Source: Pseudomonas paraglycinae
GTDB lineage: Bacteria; Pseudomonadota; Gammaproteobacteria; Pseudomonadales; Pseudomonadaceae
DNA length: 64,000 bases
Direction: 5' to 3'
Assembly (NCBI RefSeq): GCF_021601625.1
Contig: NZ_BQHR01000011.1
Span: 186,001-250,000, forward strand
Positions 1 to 9,441 of this stretch are shown piece by piece. The first letter of the stretch is position 1. The number at the start of each line of letters is the position of its first letter. The notes beneath the pieces were generated by a model. The model ran no database searches and was not told the DNA's origin. It saw nothing but the letters and a program-made list of their open reading frames with translations. The position numbers and the translations under genes are program-made.

Positions 1-897
1 GATGCCGGCCGCGTCGCGCTGGTGGCCACGGAGCTGGCGAGCAATGTGCTCAAACATGCCGGGCACGGCGAATTGCACCTGCGTCTGTTACCGCGTCAGG
101 GTGACGACGGCATCGAAATGATTGCGGTCGACCGTGCCCAGGGGTTTGATCTGGACGCGTGTCTGGCGGACGGCTTTTCCACCGGTGGCACTCAGGGCAT
201 CGGCCTCGGTGCAGTGGCACGCCAGGCGGATGTCTTCGATGTTTTTGCCGACCATCGCGGCGCAGTGCTGCTGGCTCGTCTGTACCCGCGCAGCGACCGG
301 CAGGCGGATCTGCCGTATGGTGTCAGCCAACACTCGCTGCACGACGATCCGGCCTGCGGCGATGTCTGGCACCTGGCGACGCATGGCGCCGATGTCAGCG
401 CTCTGATAGTCGACGGTCTGGGCCATGGTGAAGACGCCGAGCGTGCGGCCCGTGCCGGGGAAAAAGCCTTTGCCCTGAGCCCGTTCGGTGCGCCAACGCT
501 GCTGATGGAAGACATGCACCGCGAGATGATCGGGAGCCGGGGTGGCGCAGTGGCATTCGCGCAGTTTCACGCCGGGCGTGCCAGTCTGTCGTTCACCGGT
601 GTCGGTAACATCGGTGCCAGCCTGATCGCCTCCGACAAGTCGCGCGGACTGGCCTCGCATCCCGGAATCGTCGGCGGCCAATACCGAAAAGCCCAGCCCT
701 TTGACTATGCTCACGTGAACGGACATCTATTGATCATGTACAGCGATGGCTTGCAGTCCCGTTGGAACCTTCAAGACTACCCCGGTCTGGTGCATCGGCA
801 TCCTGCCGTGATAGCCACCGTCCTGCACCGTGACTTCTGTCGCGGGCGCGACGATGTAACGGTGCTGGTCGTTGCCCTGGAGGCCGCCCATGGCTGA
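1..897 (+). CDS. Anti-sigma-like ATP-binding / SpoIIE-type serine phosphatase protein (5' partial)
   Basis: The frame is open from base 1, so the start lies upstream of the window. The N-terminal part carries a GHKL (RsbW/RsbT-like) ATPase N-box, ELASNVLKHAG, and a GIGLGAV glycine box. The C-terminal part is a PP2C/SpoIIE phosphatase domain with the metal-binding signatures VDGLGHG and MYSDGL. Fusions of this kind act in partner-switching cascades: they phosphorylate or dephosphorylate STAS anti-sigma antagonists and so gate a stress or general regulator. The gene overlaps the next histidine kinase gene by 8 bp, so the two are probably translated together. The STAS partners (RsbR/RsbS-like) would be expected upstream, outside the window. 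The domain calls are firm; the specific pathway is inferred. Confidence 0.85.
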   Translation, partial: DAGRVALVATELASNVLKHAGHGELHLRLLPRQGDDGIEMIAVDRAQGFDLDACLADGFSTGGTQGIGLGAVARQADVFDVFADHRGAVLLARLYPRSDRQADLPYGVSQHSLHDDPACGDVWHLATHGADVSALIVDGLGHGEDAERAARAGEKAFALSPFGAPTLLMEDMHREMIGSRGGAVAFAQFHAGRASLSFTGVGNIGASLIASDKSRGLASHPGIVGGQYRKAQPFDYAHVNGHLLIMYSDGLQSRWNLQDYPGLVHRHPAVIATVLHRDFCRGRDDVTVLVVALEAAHG

Positions 898-1765
898 GTC
901 CCCGACACTGAGCAACGCCGAACAGGCCGCGTTGATCGCCCAGTTGCAGAGCGAATCGGCGGCACTGCGCGAAGAACTCGACGAAACCAATCAGGGCGTA
1001 CTCGCGCTGTATGCCGAACTCGACACCCAGGCCGAACAACTGCGCCAGGCGTCCGACCTGAAAAGCCGCTTTCTATCGTACATGAGCCACGAGTTCCGCA
1101 CCCCGCTGGGCTCGATCCTGAGCATCAACAGCCTGCTGGCCGACGAACTCGACGGCCCGCTGAGCCCCGAGCAGCACAAGCAGGTGGCCTTCGTCAGCAC
1201 CGCCGCCCGGGAACTCAGCGATATGGTCGACGACCTGCTCGACCTGGCGAAGATCGAGGCCGGGCGCATCAGCATTTCTCCGGCGTGGTTCGACATGTTC
1301 GATCTGTTCGCCGCACTTCGGGGGATGTTCCGGCCGATTGTCGACGCCACGGCCGTGGACCTGATTTTCGAGGAACCGGTGGGTTTGCCGCGCCTCTTCA
1401 CCGATGACAAGAAGCTGGCGCAGATTCTGCGCAACTTCATTTCCAACTCGCTGAAATTCACCACCCGTGGCGAAGTCCGGGTCTCGGCACGCCTGGAAGG
1501 TCAGGACAAAGTGCGATTTGCGGTCAGCGACACCGGCATCGGTATCGCCCCCGAGTTGCACGGCACCTTGTTCGAAGACTTTTCTCAGGTCGACTCACCG
1601 CTGCAAAAACGCCTGCGCGGCACCGGCCTGGGCTTGTCGCTGTGCAAGCGCTTCGCCGAATTGCTCGGTGGCGAGGTCGGTGTCGAAAGTACGCCGGGCG
1701 TGGGTTCAAGCTTTTTCGTGATCATTCCGTTGGCGATTGCTGAGGAGAACGTCGATGAAACATGA
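890..1765 (+). CDS. Sensorless cytoplasmic histidine kinase
   Basis: This 291-residue kinase has no membrane segment and no recognisable sensor domain. Residues 10-58 look like a coiled coil, followed by the HisKA H-box FLSYMSHEFRTPLG (His67), the N-box ILRNFISNSLKF, the G1 box VSDTGIGI and the G2 box GTGLGLSL. The ATG at 890 is preceded by GGAGG six bases upstream and overlaps the end of the phosphatase gene, so I prefer it to the GTG further upstream. The gene overlaps the following hybrid kinase gene by 11 bp. With no sensor of its own, the protein probably receives its signal through the switch proteins encoded upstream, and could phosphorylate the receiver domains of the next gene product. 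That transfer is inferred from gene order. Confidence 0.9.
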   Translation: MAESPTLSNAEQAALIAQLQSESAALREELDETNQGVLALYAELDTQAEQLRQASDLKSRFLSYMSHEFRTPLGSILSINSLLADELDGPLSPEQHKQVAFVSTAARELSDMVDDLLDLAKIEAGRISISPAWFDMFDLFAALRGMFRPIVDATAVDLIFEEPVGLPRLFTDDKKLAQILRNFISNSLKFTTRGEVRVSARLEGQDKVRFAVSDTGIGIAPELHGTLFEDFSQVDSPLQKRLRGTGLGLSLCKRFAELLGGEVGVESTPGVGSSFFVIIPLAIAEENVDET

Positions 1766-3698
1766 CATCCGTCTGTTGATCGTCGATGACAACGTTGCCA
1801 CCCGCTACGCCTTGCGCCGACGCCTGGAGCGCCACGGTTACGAAGTGCTCGAGGCCGGCACCGGCGGTGAAGGTCTGGCTCTGATTGCCAGTCAGTCGCT
1901 TGATGCGCTGATTCTCGACGTCAATCTGCCGGACATGAGCGGGTTTGATATCGTCCGTAAATTGCGCGCCGACCCGGCCACCGCGCTGCTTCCGGTGATC
2001 CACGTGTCGGCCGCGTCGATCCAGACCGGCGACATCATCACCGGCCTCGATGCCGGGGCCGATGCGTATCTGATTCACCCGGTCGATCCCGATGTGCTGC
2101 TGGCGACTTTGCGCACCCTGCTGCGGGTGCGCGACACGGAGAATGCCTTGCGCGAAAGCGAGGCGCGCTTTCGGGAGATCTTCGTCAACATCTCCGCGCC
2201 CATCGCGGTGCTCGACGCCGACCTGAAAGTCCACGAGTGCAACCACGCCTTCTCGCAACTGATCCAGGACAACCGCGACCCGCAGACCCTCAGTGAATGC
2301 TTCGCCGAGGATCAGAGCGCGATTCTCGACGAACTACGCTTGCGACTGGTGGACGGCGAACGCTGGAAAGGCACACTGAACATGCGTGTGCAGGGCGAGA
2401 TCCGCGAAACCCAGTGGCAGATATCACCGTACCGCACGCCAGAGCTCAGCCTGGTGTTCGTCGAAGACGTCACCGAACACCGCCATCGTGAACGCTCGCA
2501 CCTTGCGCGACTGGACGACACCACCACACAACTGGCCAAGGAAGTCGCCGACCGGGTCCGCGCCGAGTCGCAGCTGCTGCAAGTGCAGAAAATGGATGCG
2601 CTGGGCAAACTCACCGGCGGCATCGCCCATGACTTCAACAACTTGCTGACCGGGATCATCACCAGCCTCGAACTGATCCAGAAACGCGTCGCCGATGCGC
2701 GCCCGGACAAAGTCCAGTTCTACGCCGAAGCGGCCCTGAGTTCGGCGATGAACGCGGCTTCGCTCACCCATCGCCTGCTGGCTTTTGCCCGCCAGCAACC
2801 GCTCGACACACGCCCGGTGGATATCAACGACCACGTGCGTTCGCTGGAAGATTTGCTGGTGCGCACCATCGGCGAACGCATCGCCCTCAAGCTCGAAATG
2901 ACCACCAAACCTGCCATCGCGCTGGTCGATCCGATCCAGCTCGAAAGCGCAGTGCTCAATCTGGTGATCAATGCCCGGGACGCATTGCCACGGGGCGGCA
3001 ATATCTGGGTCAGCACGTACGCGGCGTATTCCCACGGCGACCCGAACCTCGCCGATGGATCCTACGTGGCGCTATCGGTGCGCGATGACGGTACCGGCAT
3101 CGAGCACAGCGTCATCGATAAGGTGTTCGAGCCGTTCTTCACCACCAAGCCGCTGGGCCAGGGCACCGGGCTGGGGCTGTCGACGATCTACGGTTTCGCC
3201 CGTCAGTCCGGTGGCGATGCGCACATCCGCAGCGTCGCGCGACGCGGCACCGAAGTGACGATCATGCTGCCTGCCACCAGCGATCCGACCGCTGTCGATG
3301 TGGCCCCGGTGACCATTGATCCGCAAGGCTCGGGCGAACATGTGTTGATCGTCGAAGACATGCCGGCGGTACGCCTGTTCGTCACCGAAGTGCTGGAAGA
3401 CGCCGGTTACCGCTGCACCCAGGCCGGTGATATCGAAACGGCGCTGGAACGCTTGCAGAACGACGCGTCGATCGACCTGCTGCTGACTGACGTTGGTCTG
3501 CCACGCATGACCGGCCGTGAACTGGCGGACGTTGCCCGGGGCTGGCGCGAAGCGCTGCCGATCCTGTTCATGACCGGTTATGCGGAAACCGCGATCAACC
3601 GCCAGGTGTTCCTCGGGGCCGGCATGGACATGCTGGTCAAGCCCTTCCAGATCAGTCATTTGCTGGACAAGGTACGCCGCACGCTCGACGGCACCTGA
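1755..3698 (+). CDS. Hybrid sensor kinase: REC-PAS-HisKA-HATPase-REC
   Basis: This protein has 647 residues. Domains in order are an N-terminal receiver (about 5-120, phospho-acceptor Asp55 in LILDVNLPD), a PAS-like segment (about 135-245), HisKA with the H-box GKLTGGIAHDFNNLL (His292), an HATPase ending in GQGTGLGLSTIYGF, and a C-terminal receiver (about 530-647, LLLTDVGLPRMTG, with the usual Lys in MLVKPF). In the first receiver the normally invariant Lys of the KP pair is His108 (YLIHPV), so its phosphorylation switch may be altered. The start has GAGGAG seven bases upstream and overlaps the preceding gene by 11 bp. It closes the three-gene operon; a REP-type palindrome follows. No DNA-binding output domain is present. 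Confidence 0.9.
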   Translation: MKHDIRLLIVDDNVATRYALRRRLERHGYEVLEAGTGGEGLALIASQSLDALILDVNLPDMSGFDIVRKLRADPATALLPVIHVSAASIQTGDIITGLDAGADAYLIHPVDPDVLLATLRTLLRVRDTENALRESEARFREIFVNISAPIAVLDADLKVHECNHAFSQLIQDNRDPQTLSECFAEDQSAILDELRLRLVDGERWKGTLNMRVQGEIRETQWQISPYRTPELSLVFVEDVTEHRHRERSHLARLDDTTTQLAKEVADRVRAESQLLQVQKMDALGKLTGGIAHDFNNLLTGIITSLELIQKRVADARPDKVQFYAEAALSSAMNAASLTHRLLAFARQQPLDTRPVDINDHVRSLEDLLVRTIGERIALKLEMTTKPAIALVDPIQLESAVLNLVINARDALPRGGNIWVSTYAAYSHGDPNLADGSYVALSVRDDGTGIEHSVIDKVFEPFFTTKPLGQGTGLGLSTIYGFARQSGGDAHIRSVARRGTEVTIMLPATSDPTAVDVAPVTIDPQGSGEHVLIVEDMPAVRLFVTEVLEDAGYRCTQAGDIETALERLQNDASIDLLLTDVGLPRMTGRELADVARGWREALPILFMTGYAETAINRQVFLGAGMDMLVKPFQISHLLDKVRRTLDGT

Positions 3699-3707
3699 CA
3701 CACCGCC

Positions 3708-3727
3708 ATCGCGGGCAAGCCCGCGAT
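3708..3727. repeat. REP-like palindrome between convergent genes
   Basis: ATCGCGGGC and GCCCGCGAT form a perfect 9-bp inverted repeat around a 2-base centre. It lies between the stop of the hybrid kinase (+) and the stop of the UvrA-like gene (-). The core matches the GCGGGC..GCCCGC type common between genes in fluorescent pseudomonads. It could protect the 3' end of either transcript; there is no T-tract for a classical terminator. Confidence 0.6.
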
Positions 3728-3749
3728 GAGGCCCGCCCAGGCGACTCAG

Positions 3750-6383
3750 TTATCGGTTCAAGGCACGGGCAAGAAACGGCGCAGTCCGGCTCTTCTTGCT
3801 CGCCGCCACTTTCTGCGGCGTCCCGGCCACGACGATCTTGCCGCCCTGATCCCCCGCACCCGGGCCGATGTCGATCACCCAGTCACTCTGCGCCACCACG
3901 CGCATTTCATGCTCGACCACGATCACCGTGTGCCCCGCCGTCACCAGCGCATCCAGCTGCTCCAGCAAGCGGTCAACGTCGCGCGGGTGCAACCCGGTGG
4001 TCGGTTCATCCAGCACATACAACGTGGCGCCACGCTGGTTGCGTTGCAGCTCGGTGGCCAGCTTGATCCGTTGGGCTTCGCCGCCGGACAGTTCGGTAGC
4101 CGGTTGCCCGAGGCGCAGATAACCGAGTCCGATATCACGCAGCACCTCCAGCGAACGGCGGATCGCCGGTTGCTCGGCAAACACCATCACTGCTTCGTCC
4201 ACCGTCAGCTGCAGCACCTGCGCGATGCTCAAGCCCTGCCAAAGGATGGCCAGGGTCTCGGGGTTGTAACGCGCGCCATGGCAGGTCGGGCACGGCGCAT
4301 AAACGCTGGGCATGAACAACAACTCGACACTGACAAACCCCTCGCCTTCGCAGGTCGGGCAGCGACCCTTGGCGACGTTGAAGGAAAACTGCCCGGCGTC
4401 GTAACCCGCAGCTTTCGCCTCGTCGGTCGCGGCGAACAACTTGCGCACGTTGTCGAACAGCCCGGTGTAGGTCGCCAGATTCGAACGCGGGGTGCGGCCG
4501 ATGGGTTTCTGATCAACCTGCACCAGACGCTTGATCGACTCCAGCCCGGTGCTGACCTGGCCGGTGCTGGCAGTCGGGGTATCGTCTTCCAGGTTGAGCT
4601 CTTCCGGCTCGGCGTCACTGACGCTGCGCCCGAGCTGCGTGCCGACCAGTTCCAGCAGCGCCTGGCTGACCAGGCTCGACTTGCCGGAACCGGAGACGCC
4701 GGTGACCGAGGTGAAACAGCCAAGCGGAAATTCGGCGCTGAGGTTATTCAGGTTGTTGCGGGTGACGCCGTCGAGCTTCAGCCAGCCCGATGGTTTGCGC
4801 GCAGTGCGGGTCGAACGTTGCTGTTCGGCGAACAGATAGGCGCGGGTCTGCGAGTCCTCGATCGCGGCCAGCCCCGGCGGCGGGCCGCTGTAGAGAATCT
4901 GCCCGCCCTTTTCACCGGCCGCCGGGCCGACGTCGATCAACCAGTCGGCGCGGCGCATGGTGTCCAGATCGTGCTCGACCACAAACACGCTGTTGCCGTC
5001 GGCCTTCAGACGCTGCAACGCTTCGAACAGGGCCTCGCCGTCGGCCGGGTGCAGGCCGGCGGAAGGTTCGTCGAGCACGTAGATCACACCGAACAATTGC
5101 GAGCCCAGTTGGGTAGCCAGCCGCAGTCGCTGCAACTCGCCGGACGAGAGGGTCGGCGTGCTGCGCTCCAGCGCCAGATATCCGAGCCCGAGATCGGTCA
5201 GGGTGCTGACCCGCTCCAGCAAGTCCTCGGCAATGCGCTGCGCGGCCAGGCGTTTTTCCAGTGAGAGGTTCGGCGTATGGCGCACGTCCGGCGCGTTGGC
5301 GTGGCCGCTGGCGCCATGGGCCACGCGCTGCTGCCGGGCTTCGCGGGTCTGGCTGTGGGACAGGGTTTCGCCGGTTTCATCGGCGTGTTCCAGCCAGCTC
5401 GGGTCCGCCACCGGTTTCAAGACTTCGGCGACTTGCAGCAGCGGCATGCGCGACAACTCGCCGATGTCATGCCCGGCAAACGTCACCGACAGCGCCTCGC
5501 GCTTGAGGCGCTTGCCATCGCACAACGGGCACAGGCTGCCGAGCATGAATTGCGACACGCGCTTCTTCATCAGCGCACTTTGCGAATGGGCGAAGGTGTG
5601 CAGGATGTAGCGCCGGGCGCCAGTGAAGGTGCCTTGATAACTCGGCTCCATGTTGCGCTTGAGGGCGACGCGGGTCTCTTCCGGCGTCAGCCCGGCGTAC
5701 ACCGGAACGGTCGGTGTTTCCTCGGTGAAGAGGATCCAGTCACGCTGCTTTTTCGGCAGCTTGCGCCACGGGATATCGACATCGATACCCATGGTCACGA
5801 GGATGTCGCGCAGGTTCTGCCCCTGCCAGGCCAGCGGCCAGGACGCCACAGCACGCTGGCGGATGGTCAGATTCGGATCGGGCACCATCAGCGCTTCGGT
5901 GACTTCGTACACCCGGCCCAGTCCATGGCACTGCGGGCAGGCGCCTTGCGGCGTATTCGGTGAGAAGTCCTCGGCGTAGAGCATCGGCTGCCCCGGCGGA
6001 TAGCTGCCGGCGCGCGAGTACAGCATGCGGATCAGGCTCGACAGTGTGGTCACGCTGCCCACCGACGAACGCGTGCTCGGCGTACCGCGTTGTTGCTGCA
6101 GGGCCACGGCCGGTGGCAGGCCCTCAATGGAATCGACGTCCGGCACTCCGACCTGATCGATCAGCCGCCGCGCATAGGGCGCCACCGATTCGAAATAGCG
6201 CCGCTGGGCTTCGGCATACAGCGTCGAAAACGCCAGCGACGACTTGCCCGAACCCGACACCCCGGTGAACACCACCAGTGCATCGCGAGGAATGTCGACG
6301 TCCACGTTCTTCAGATTGTGTTCACGGGCACCGCGCACGCGAACCATGCCGGCGGCAGAACTGGAATTGCGTCTGGAAGTCAT
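3750..6383 (-). CDS. UvrA-family excinuclease ATPase (probably class II, UvrA2-like)
   Basis: The 877-residue protein carries two ABC modules. The first P-loop is GVSGSGKSS at residues 41-49, and a second GVSGSGKSS lies in the C-terminal half. Two LSSGEL/LSGGEA-type signatures and Walker B motifs YVLDEPSAGLHP and YVLDEPTTGLHP are visible. CxxC zinc modules are CPQCHGLG, CPLCDGKR, CPTCEGEG and CPTCHGAR. It is shorter than housekeeping UvrA (about 940 residues), and the segment after the first CxxC pair reads unlike the UvrB-binding domain, which fits class II UvrA, linked in other bacteria to drug or lesion tolerance. I set the start at the ATG leading into MTSRRNSSS because the upstream in-frame extension lies inside the preceding kinase gene. 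The gene starts 29 bp after that kinase's stop, so they are probably co-transcribed. Confidence 0.88.
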   Translation of the reverse strand: MTSRRNSSSAAGMVRVRGAREHNLKNVDVDIPRDALVVFTGVSGSGKSSLAFSTLYAEAQRRYFESVAPYARRLIDQVGVPDVDSIEGLPPAVALQQQRGTPSTRSSVGSVTTLSSLIRMLYSRAGSYPPGQPMLYAEDFSPNTPQGACPQCHGLGRVYEVTEALMVPDPNLTIRQRAVASWPLAWQGQNLRDILVTMGIDVDIPWRKLPKKQRDWILFTEETPTVPVYAGLTPEETRVALKRNMEPSYQGTFTGARRYILHTFAHSQSALMKKRVSQFMLGSLCPLCDGKRLKREALSVTFAGHDIGELSRMPLLQVAEVLKPVADPSWLEHADETGETLSHSQTREARQQRVAHGASGHANAPDVRHTPNLSLEKRLAAQRIAEDLLERVSTLTDLGLGYLALERSTPTLSSGELQRLRLATQLGSQLFGVIYVLDEPSAGLHPADGEALFEALQRLKADGNSVFVVEHDLDTMRRADWLIDVGPAAGEKGGQILYSGPPPGLAAIEDSQTRAYLFAEQQRSTRTARKPSGWLKLDGVTRNNLNNLSAEFPLGCFTSVTGVSGSGKSSLVSQALLELVGTQLGRSVSDAEPEELNLEDDTPTASTGQVSTGLESIKRLVQVDQKPIGRTPRSNLATYTGLFDNVRKLFAATDEAKAAGYDAGQFSFNVAKGRCPTCEGEGFVSVELLFMPSVYAPCPTCHGARYNPETLAILWQGLSIAQVLQLTVDEAVMVFAEQPAIRRSLEVLRDIGLGYLRLGQPATELSGGEAQRIKLATELQRNQRGATLYVLDEPTTGLHPRDVDRLLEQLDALVTAGHTVIVVEHEMRVVAQSDWVIDIGPGAGDQGGKIVVAGTPQKVAASKKSRTAPFLARALNR

Positions 6384-6412
6384 CGGCCAGCCTTGGTCAG
6401 GGGATTTGGAGC

Positions 6413-8536
6413 TCAGGTGCTGAGCACGGAACGGATCATCTGCAGCAGTGCTTCGGGGCCATAGGGCTTGCCGAGCAAATGGGTGTCGGGGCTGAGCTGG
6501 TGGTTGCGCGAGATGATGTCGCGGGTGTGCCCCGAGGTGAACAGCACGGCCACCGGAGGCATTTGCACCTTGGCCCACGCCGCCAGATCGGAGCTCTTGA
6601 TAAGACCGGGCATGACCACGTCGGTGAAGATCAGGTCGACCCGAGCGCCTTCCATCAACATCTGCATGGCCGCATCGCCGTTGCCGGCAATCAGCACACG
6701 GTAGCCCTCTTCGCGCAGCAACTCGACGGCCGAGGTGCGCACCGCTTCGTTGTCCTCGACCACCAGGATCGTCTCGTGACCACCCGCTTGCTGATGATTG
6801 ACGCTCGGCGAGTCATCGAGCACGGGGCGCAGGCTGCGCGGGAAATACAACTGCACTCGCGTGCCCTGGCCCACCTGGCTGTCGATCTCGACATGCCCGC
6901 CGCTCTGTTTGACGAAGCCGAACACCATGCTCAAGCCGAGGCCCGTGCCCTGGCCGTCGGCCTTGGTGGTGAAGAACGGTTCGAACACCTGCTCCAGTAT
7001 GTGCGGGGCAATGCCGACGCCGCTGTCACTGACCGAAACCCGGACGAAATCCCCCGGCACGATGCCCTTGCCCGAGCAGAACGCCCGATCCAGTGAGAGA
7101 TTCGAGGCACCGAGCACAATCGTGCCCTCGCCCTTCATGGCATCCCGGGCATTGATCGCCAGATTGAGAATCGCGTTTTCCAGTTGATTGCGGTCGACGT
7201 TGATGTGCCACGGATCTTCCGGCAGCTGCACGTCGATCTGAATGGTTTCGCCCAGGGCTCGTTGCAGCAACTCGCCGACGCCTTCGAAGATCTGCCGGGG
7301 ATTGCACACCGCCGGCGACAGCGGCTGGCGACGGGCAAACGCGAGCAGTTGCGAGGACAGCTTGGCGCCACGTTCCACCGCTGCAAGCGAGGCGCTGACC
7401 CGGCGCTGGACGTTGGCGTTGTTCGGTTCATGTCGCGCCAGCAGGTGCAGGTTGCCGGCGATCACTTGCAGCAGGTTGTTGAAGTCGTGAGCCACGCCGC
7501 CGGTGAGGCCGCCGATGGATTCGAGTTTCTGCGACTGGCGCAGTTGCTCTTCGGCGGAGAGACGCGCGCCGACTTCATCAGCCACCCGTTGTTCGAGATT
7601 GCGGGTGAATTTGAGCAGGGACTCTTCGGCGATCTTGCGCTCGTGGATGTCGATCAGCACGCCGGGAAAACGGAACGGCTGTCCCTGCTCGTCGAACTCG
7701 CAGCAACCGCTGGCCAGCACCCAGAGGAAACTGCCATCAGCGCGTATCACGCGGTATTCGGCGTTGTACGGCTCGCCGGTGCGCACCGCATTCTCGACGC
7801 ATTCCTGCACCCAACTGCGGTCGTCGGGATGAATGTGCGCCTCGGTAACGTGCTGCGGCAGGTTGGTCAGGTCCTGATCCGGCGGAAAGGAAAATGTGCG
7901 GGCAAATCGCTCATCGGCCGACAGCACATTGTTTCTGACGTCCCAGACAAACGAGCCAAGCAGTGCCCCGGCATTGAGCGCCAGGCGCACCCGTTCGTTG
8001 TCGGCGCGGTAGGCATCTTCGGCAGCCTGACGCAAGCGTTCGGACAGCACCAGTTCAGTGGTTTCCACCACCATCGCCATGACGCCCGAAGGCACACCGG
8101 CATCGTTGGCCACCGGGCTGTAATACAAATCGAGCCAGACATCCTCGGGTACGCCATCGCGCAGCAACACCAGGACCTTATTGCGATATTCCAGGGTGCC
8201 GCCGGCCAGACAGGTGTCGACCACATGGCGATTGAAGTCAGCGACCTCCGGCCAGCCCAGTTCTACCGGCACCCCCAGCAGATACGGATGCCGGCCACCG
8301 GCAAAACGGGAATAGGCATCGTTGTAGATCATGTAACCGGCATGGCCCCAGAGCATGACCATCGGCAGCGGCGAAGCCAGCATCAGCTGGACCGTGCTGC
8401 ACAGGCTGGCCGGCCAGGTTTCGAGGGGGCCCAGATCCGTGCCGCTCCAGTCGAACGCACGGATCCGCCCGGCCATCTCGCCTTGCCAGCCGTCACACCC
8501 ATGGCTATCGGATAAAAACTGCATTGGCTGCTTCAA
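6413..8536 (-). CDS. PAS-containing hybrid histidine kinase
   Basis: The protein has about 707 residues from a TTG start (a possible ATG start lies four codons in; neither has a strong ribosome site). It has no membrane segment. Two PAS-like regions (about 30-160 and 175-305; the second contains YNAEYRVIRADGSFLWV and a PAC-like end) are followed by a HisKA H-box GGLTGGVAHDFNNLL (His350), an HATPase with NLAINARDAM and GQGTGLGLSMVFGF, and a C-terminal receiver (about 590-705; LIFTDVVMPG, LLGKPYG). The kinase core closely resembles the hybrid kinase at 1755-3698 in layout. Its signal is unknown. It lies just upstream of the UvrA-like gene on the same strand. Confidence 0.88.
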   Translation of the reverse strand: MKQPMQFLSDSHGCDGWQGEMAGRIRAFDWSGTDLGPLETWPASLCSTVQLMLASPLPMVMLWGHAGYMIYNDAYSRFAGGRHPYLLGVPVELGWPEVADFNRHVVDTCLAGGTLEYRNKVLVLLRDGVPEDVWLDLYYSPVANDAGVPSGVMAMVVETTELVLSERLRQAAEDAYRADNERVRLALNAGALLGSFVWDVRNNVLSADERFARTFSFPPDQDLTNLPQHVTEAHIHPDDRSWVQECVENAVRTGEPYNAEYRVIRADGSFLWVLASGCCEFDEQGQPFRFPGVLIDIHERKIAEESLLKFTRNLEQRVADEVGARLSAEEQLRQSQKLESIGGLTGGVAHDFNNLLQVIAGNLHLLARHEPNNANVQRRVSASLAAVERGAKLSSQLLAFARRQPLSPAVCNPRQIFEGVGELLQRALGETIQIDVQLPEDPWHINVDRNQLENAILNLAINARDAMKGEGTIVLGASNLSLDRAFCSGKGIVPGDFVRVSVSDSGVGIAPHILEQVFEPFFTTKADGQGTGLGLSMVFGFVKQSGGHVEIDSQVGQGTRVQLYFPRSLRPVLDDSPSVNHQQAGGHETILVVEDNEAVRTSAVELLREEGYRVLIAGNGDAAMQMLMEGARVDLIFTDVVMPGLIKSSDLAAWAKVQMPPVAVLFTSGHTRDIISRNHQLSPDTHLLGKPYGPEALLQMIRSVLST

Positions 8537-8656
8537 CGCCTTGTGGTGGGTCCGGTTCTATCGCTGCGCGTTCAAACGCCGCGCCCGTCTGTTTCGAGCG
8601 CGCCGGGCAGCGATGGTTTCATTAGAGGTATAGCCGATTTCACCTGGGCTCGATGC

Positions 8657-9346
8657 TCAGACCTCGATCAGGTGCTTGAGCGGATGGTAGCCGCTCTTCA
8701 TCTTCGCAGCGACGTCGAGGATCGCCTTCTGGATGCCGTCCAGGTGCATGCAGGTCAGCTCGATCGCGGCGTTCTGATTGCCGGCCTCGATGTACTCGAT
8801 CAGCCGCAAGTGTTCGTCGTCGCGACAGGCCTCGTGGCTGTCGTCATCCAGCGCGGCGGCGTACAGCGAGGCGCGGGAAATCAGCTTCTGGAACCAGTCG
8901 AGCAACACCGGGTTGTTCAGACTGCGGGCCAGTTTGATGTGGAACTCGCCGAGCAGGTGAATCAGCCGCTCGTGATCGCCGGCTTCGTGGGCCTCGTCTT
9001 CCAGCAGCAAGTGATCGCGCAGGTCCTGCATCACCGCAGAGTCCTTGCGCCGGCACAGTTCGGTGACGATGCCGATCTCGATCAGGCGGCGGGTTTCGAA
9101 CAGCGAACGGATCTCTTCATCGCTGGGGAGCGACACCGACGCACCTTTATTGGGCTCGGTGGTGACCAGTCCGTCGGCCTCCAATTGCTTGAGCGCCGCC
9201 CGAACCGACGTGCGGCTGACATTGAACAATTCCGCCAGCGACGCCTCGCCCAGCTTCATCCCCGGACGCAGCGAACGCTTGCTGATCGCCTCGTAAACCC
9301 CTTGGTAGACGCGGTCGACCGTGGTTTCCGTTTTTTTCTCGGTCAT
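8657..9346 (-). CDS. GntR/FadR-family (FCD) transcriptional regulator
   Basis: The 229-residue protein has a winged-helix GntR domain at about residues 10-75 (LAELFNVSRTSVRAALKQLE recognition region) and an all-helical FCD ligand domain from about 85 to 215, with Asp, Glu and His residues suited to metal or carboxylate binding. It is divergent from the ABC transporter/amidohydrolase operon at 9487. Two ATTGCAT-type sites in the shared intergenic region are its likely operators. FCD regulators usually repress a neighbouring catabolic operon until its substrate appears; that role is inferred from the layout. Confidence 0.92.
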   Translation of the reverse strand: MTEKKTETTVDRVYQGVYEAISKRSLRPGMKLGEASLAELFNVSRTSVRAALKQLEADGLVTTEPNKGASVSLPSDEEIRSLFETRRLIEIGIVTELCRRKDSAVMQDLRDHLLLEDEAHEAGDHERLIHLLGEFHIKLARSLNNPVLLDWFQKLISRASLYAAALDDDSHEACRDDEHLRLIEYIEAGNQNAAIELTCMHLDGIQKAILDVAAKMKSGYHPLKHLIEV

Positions 9347-9441
9347 TCAACAACTCCTTCAATGCTGGCAACGCTGCCCGACGAACGACTCAGTCAGGGA
9401 AATGGGGGGTTGCGCAAGCAGATTAATCCGGGTATTTCTAA

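Noticed and set aside
3726-5264. A 512-codon open frame opposite the UvrA-like gene
   Set aside because: It is antisense to conserved ABC and zinc motifs and has a biased, motif-free product.
7184-8515. A 443-codon open frame antisense to the PAS hybrid kinase
   Set aside because: The minus-strand frame shows full PAS, HisKA, HATPase and receiver motifs; the plus-strand product has none and a low-complexity Gln/His/Arg-rich composition.
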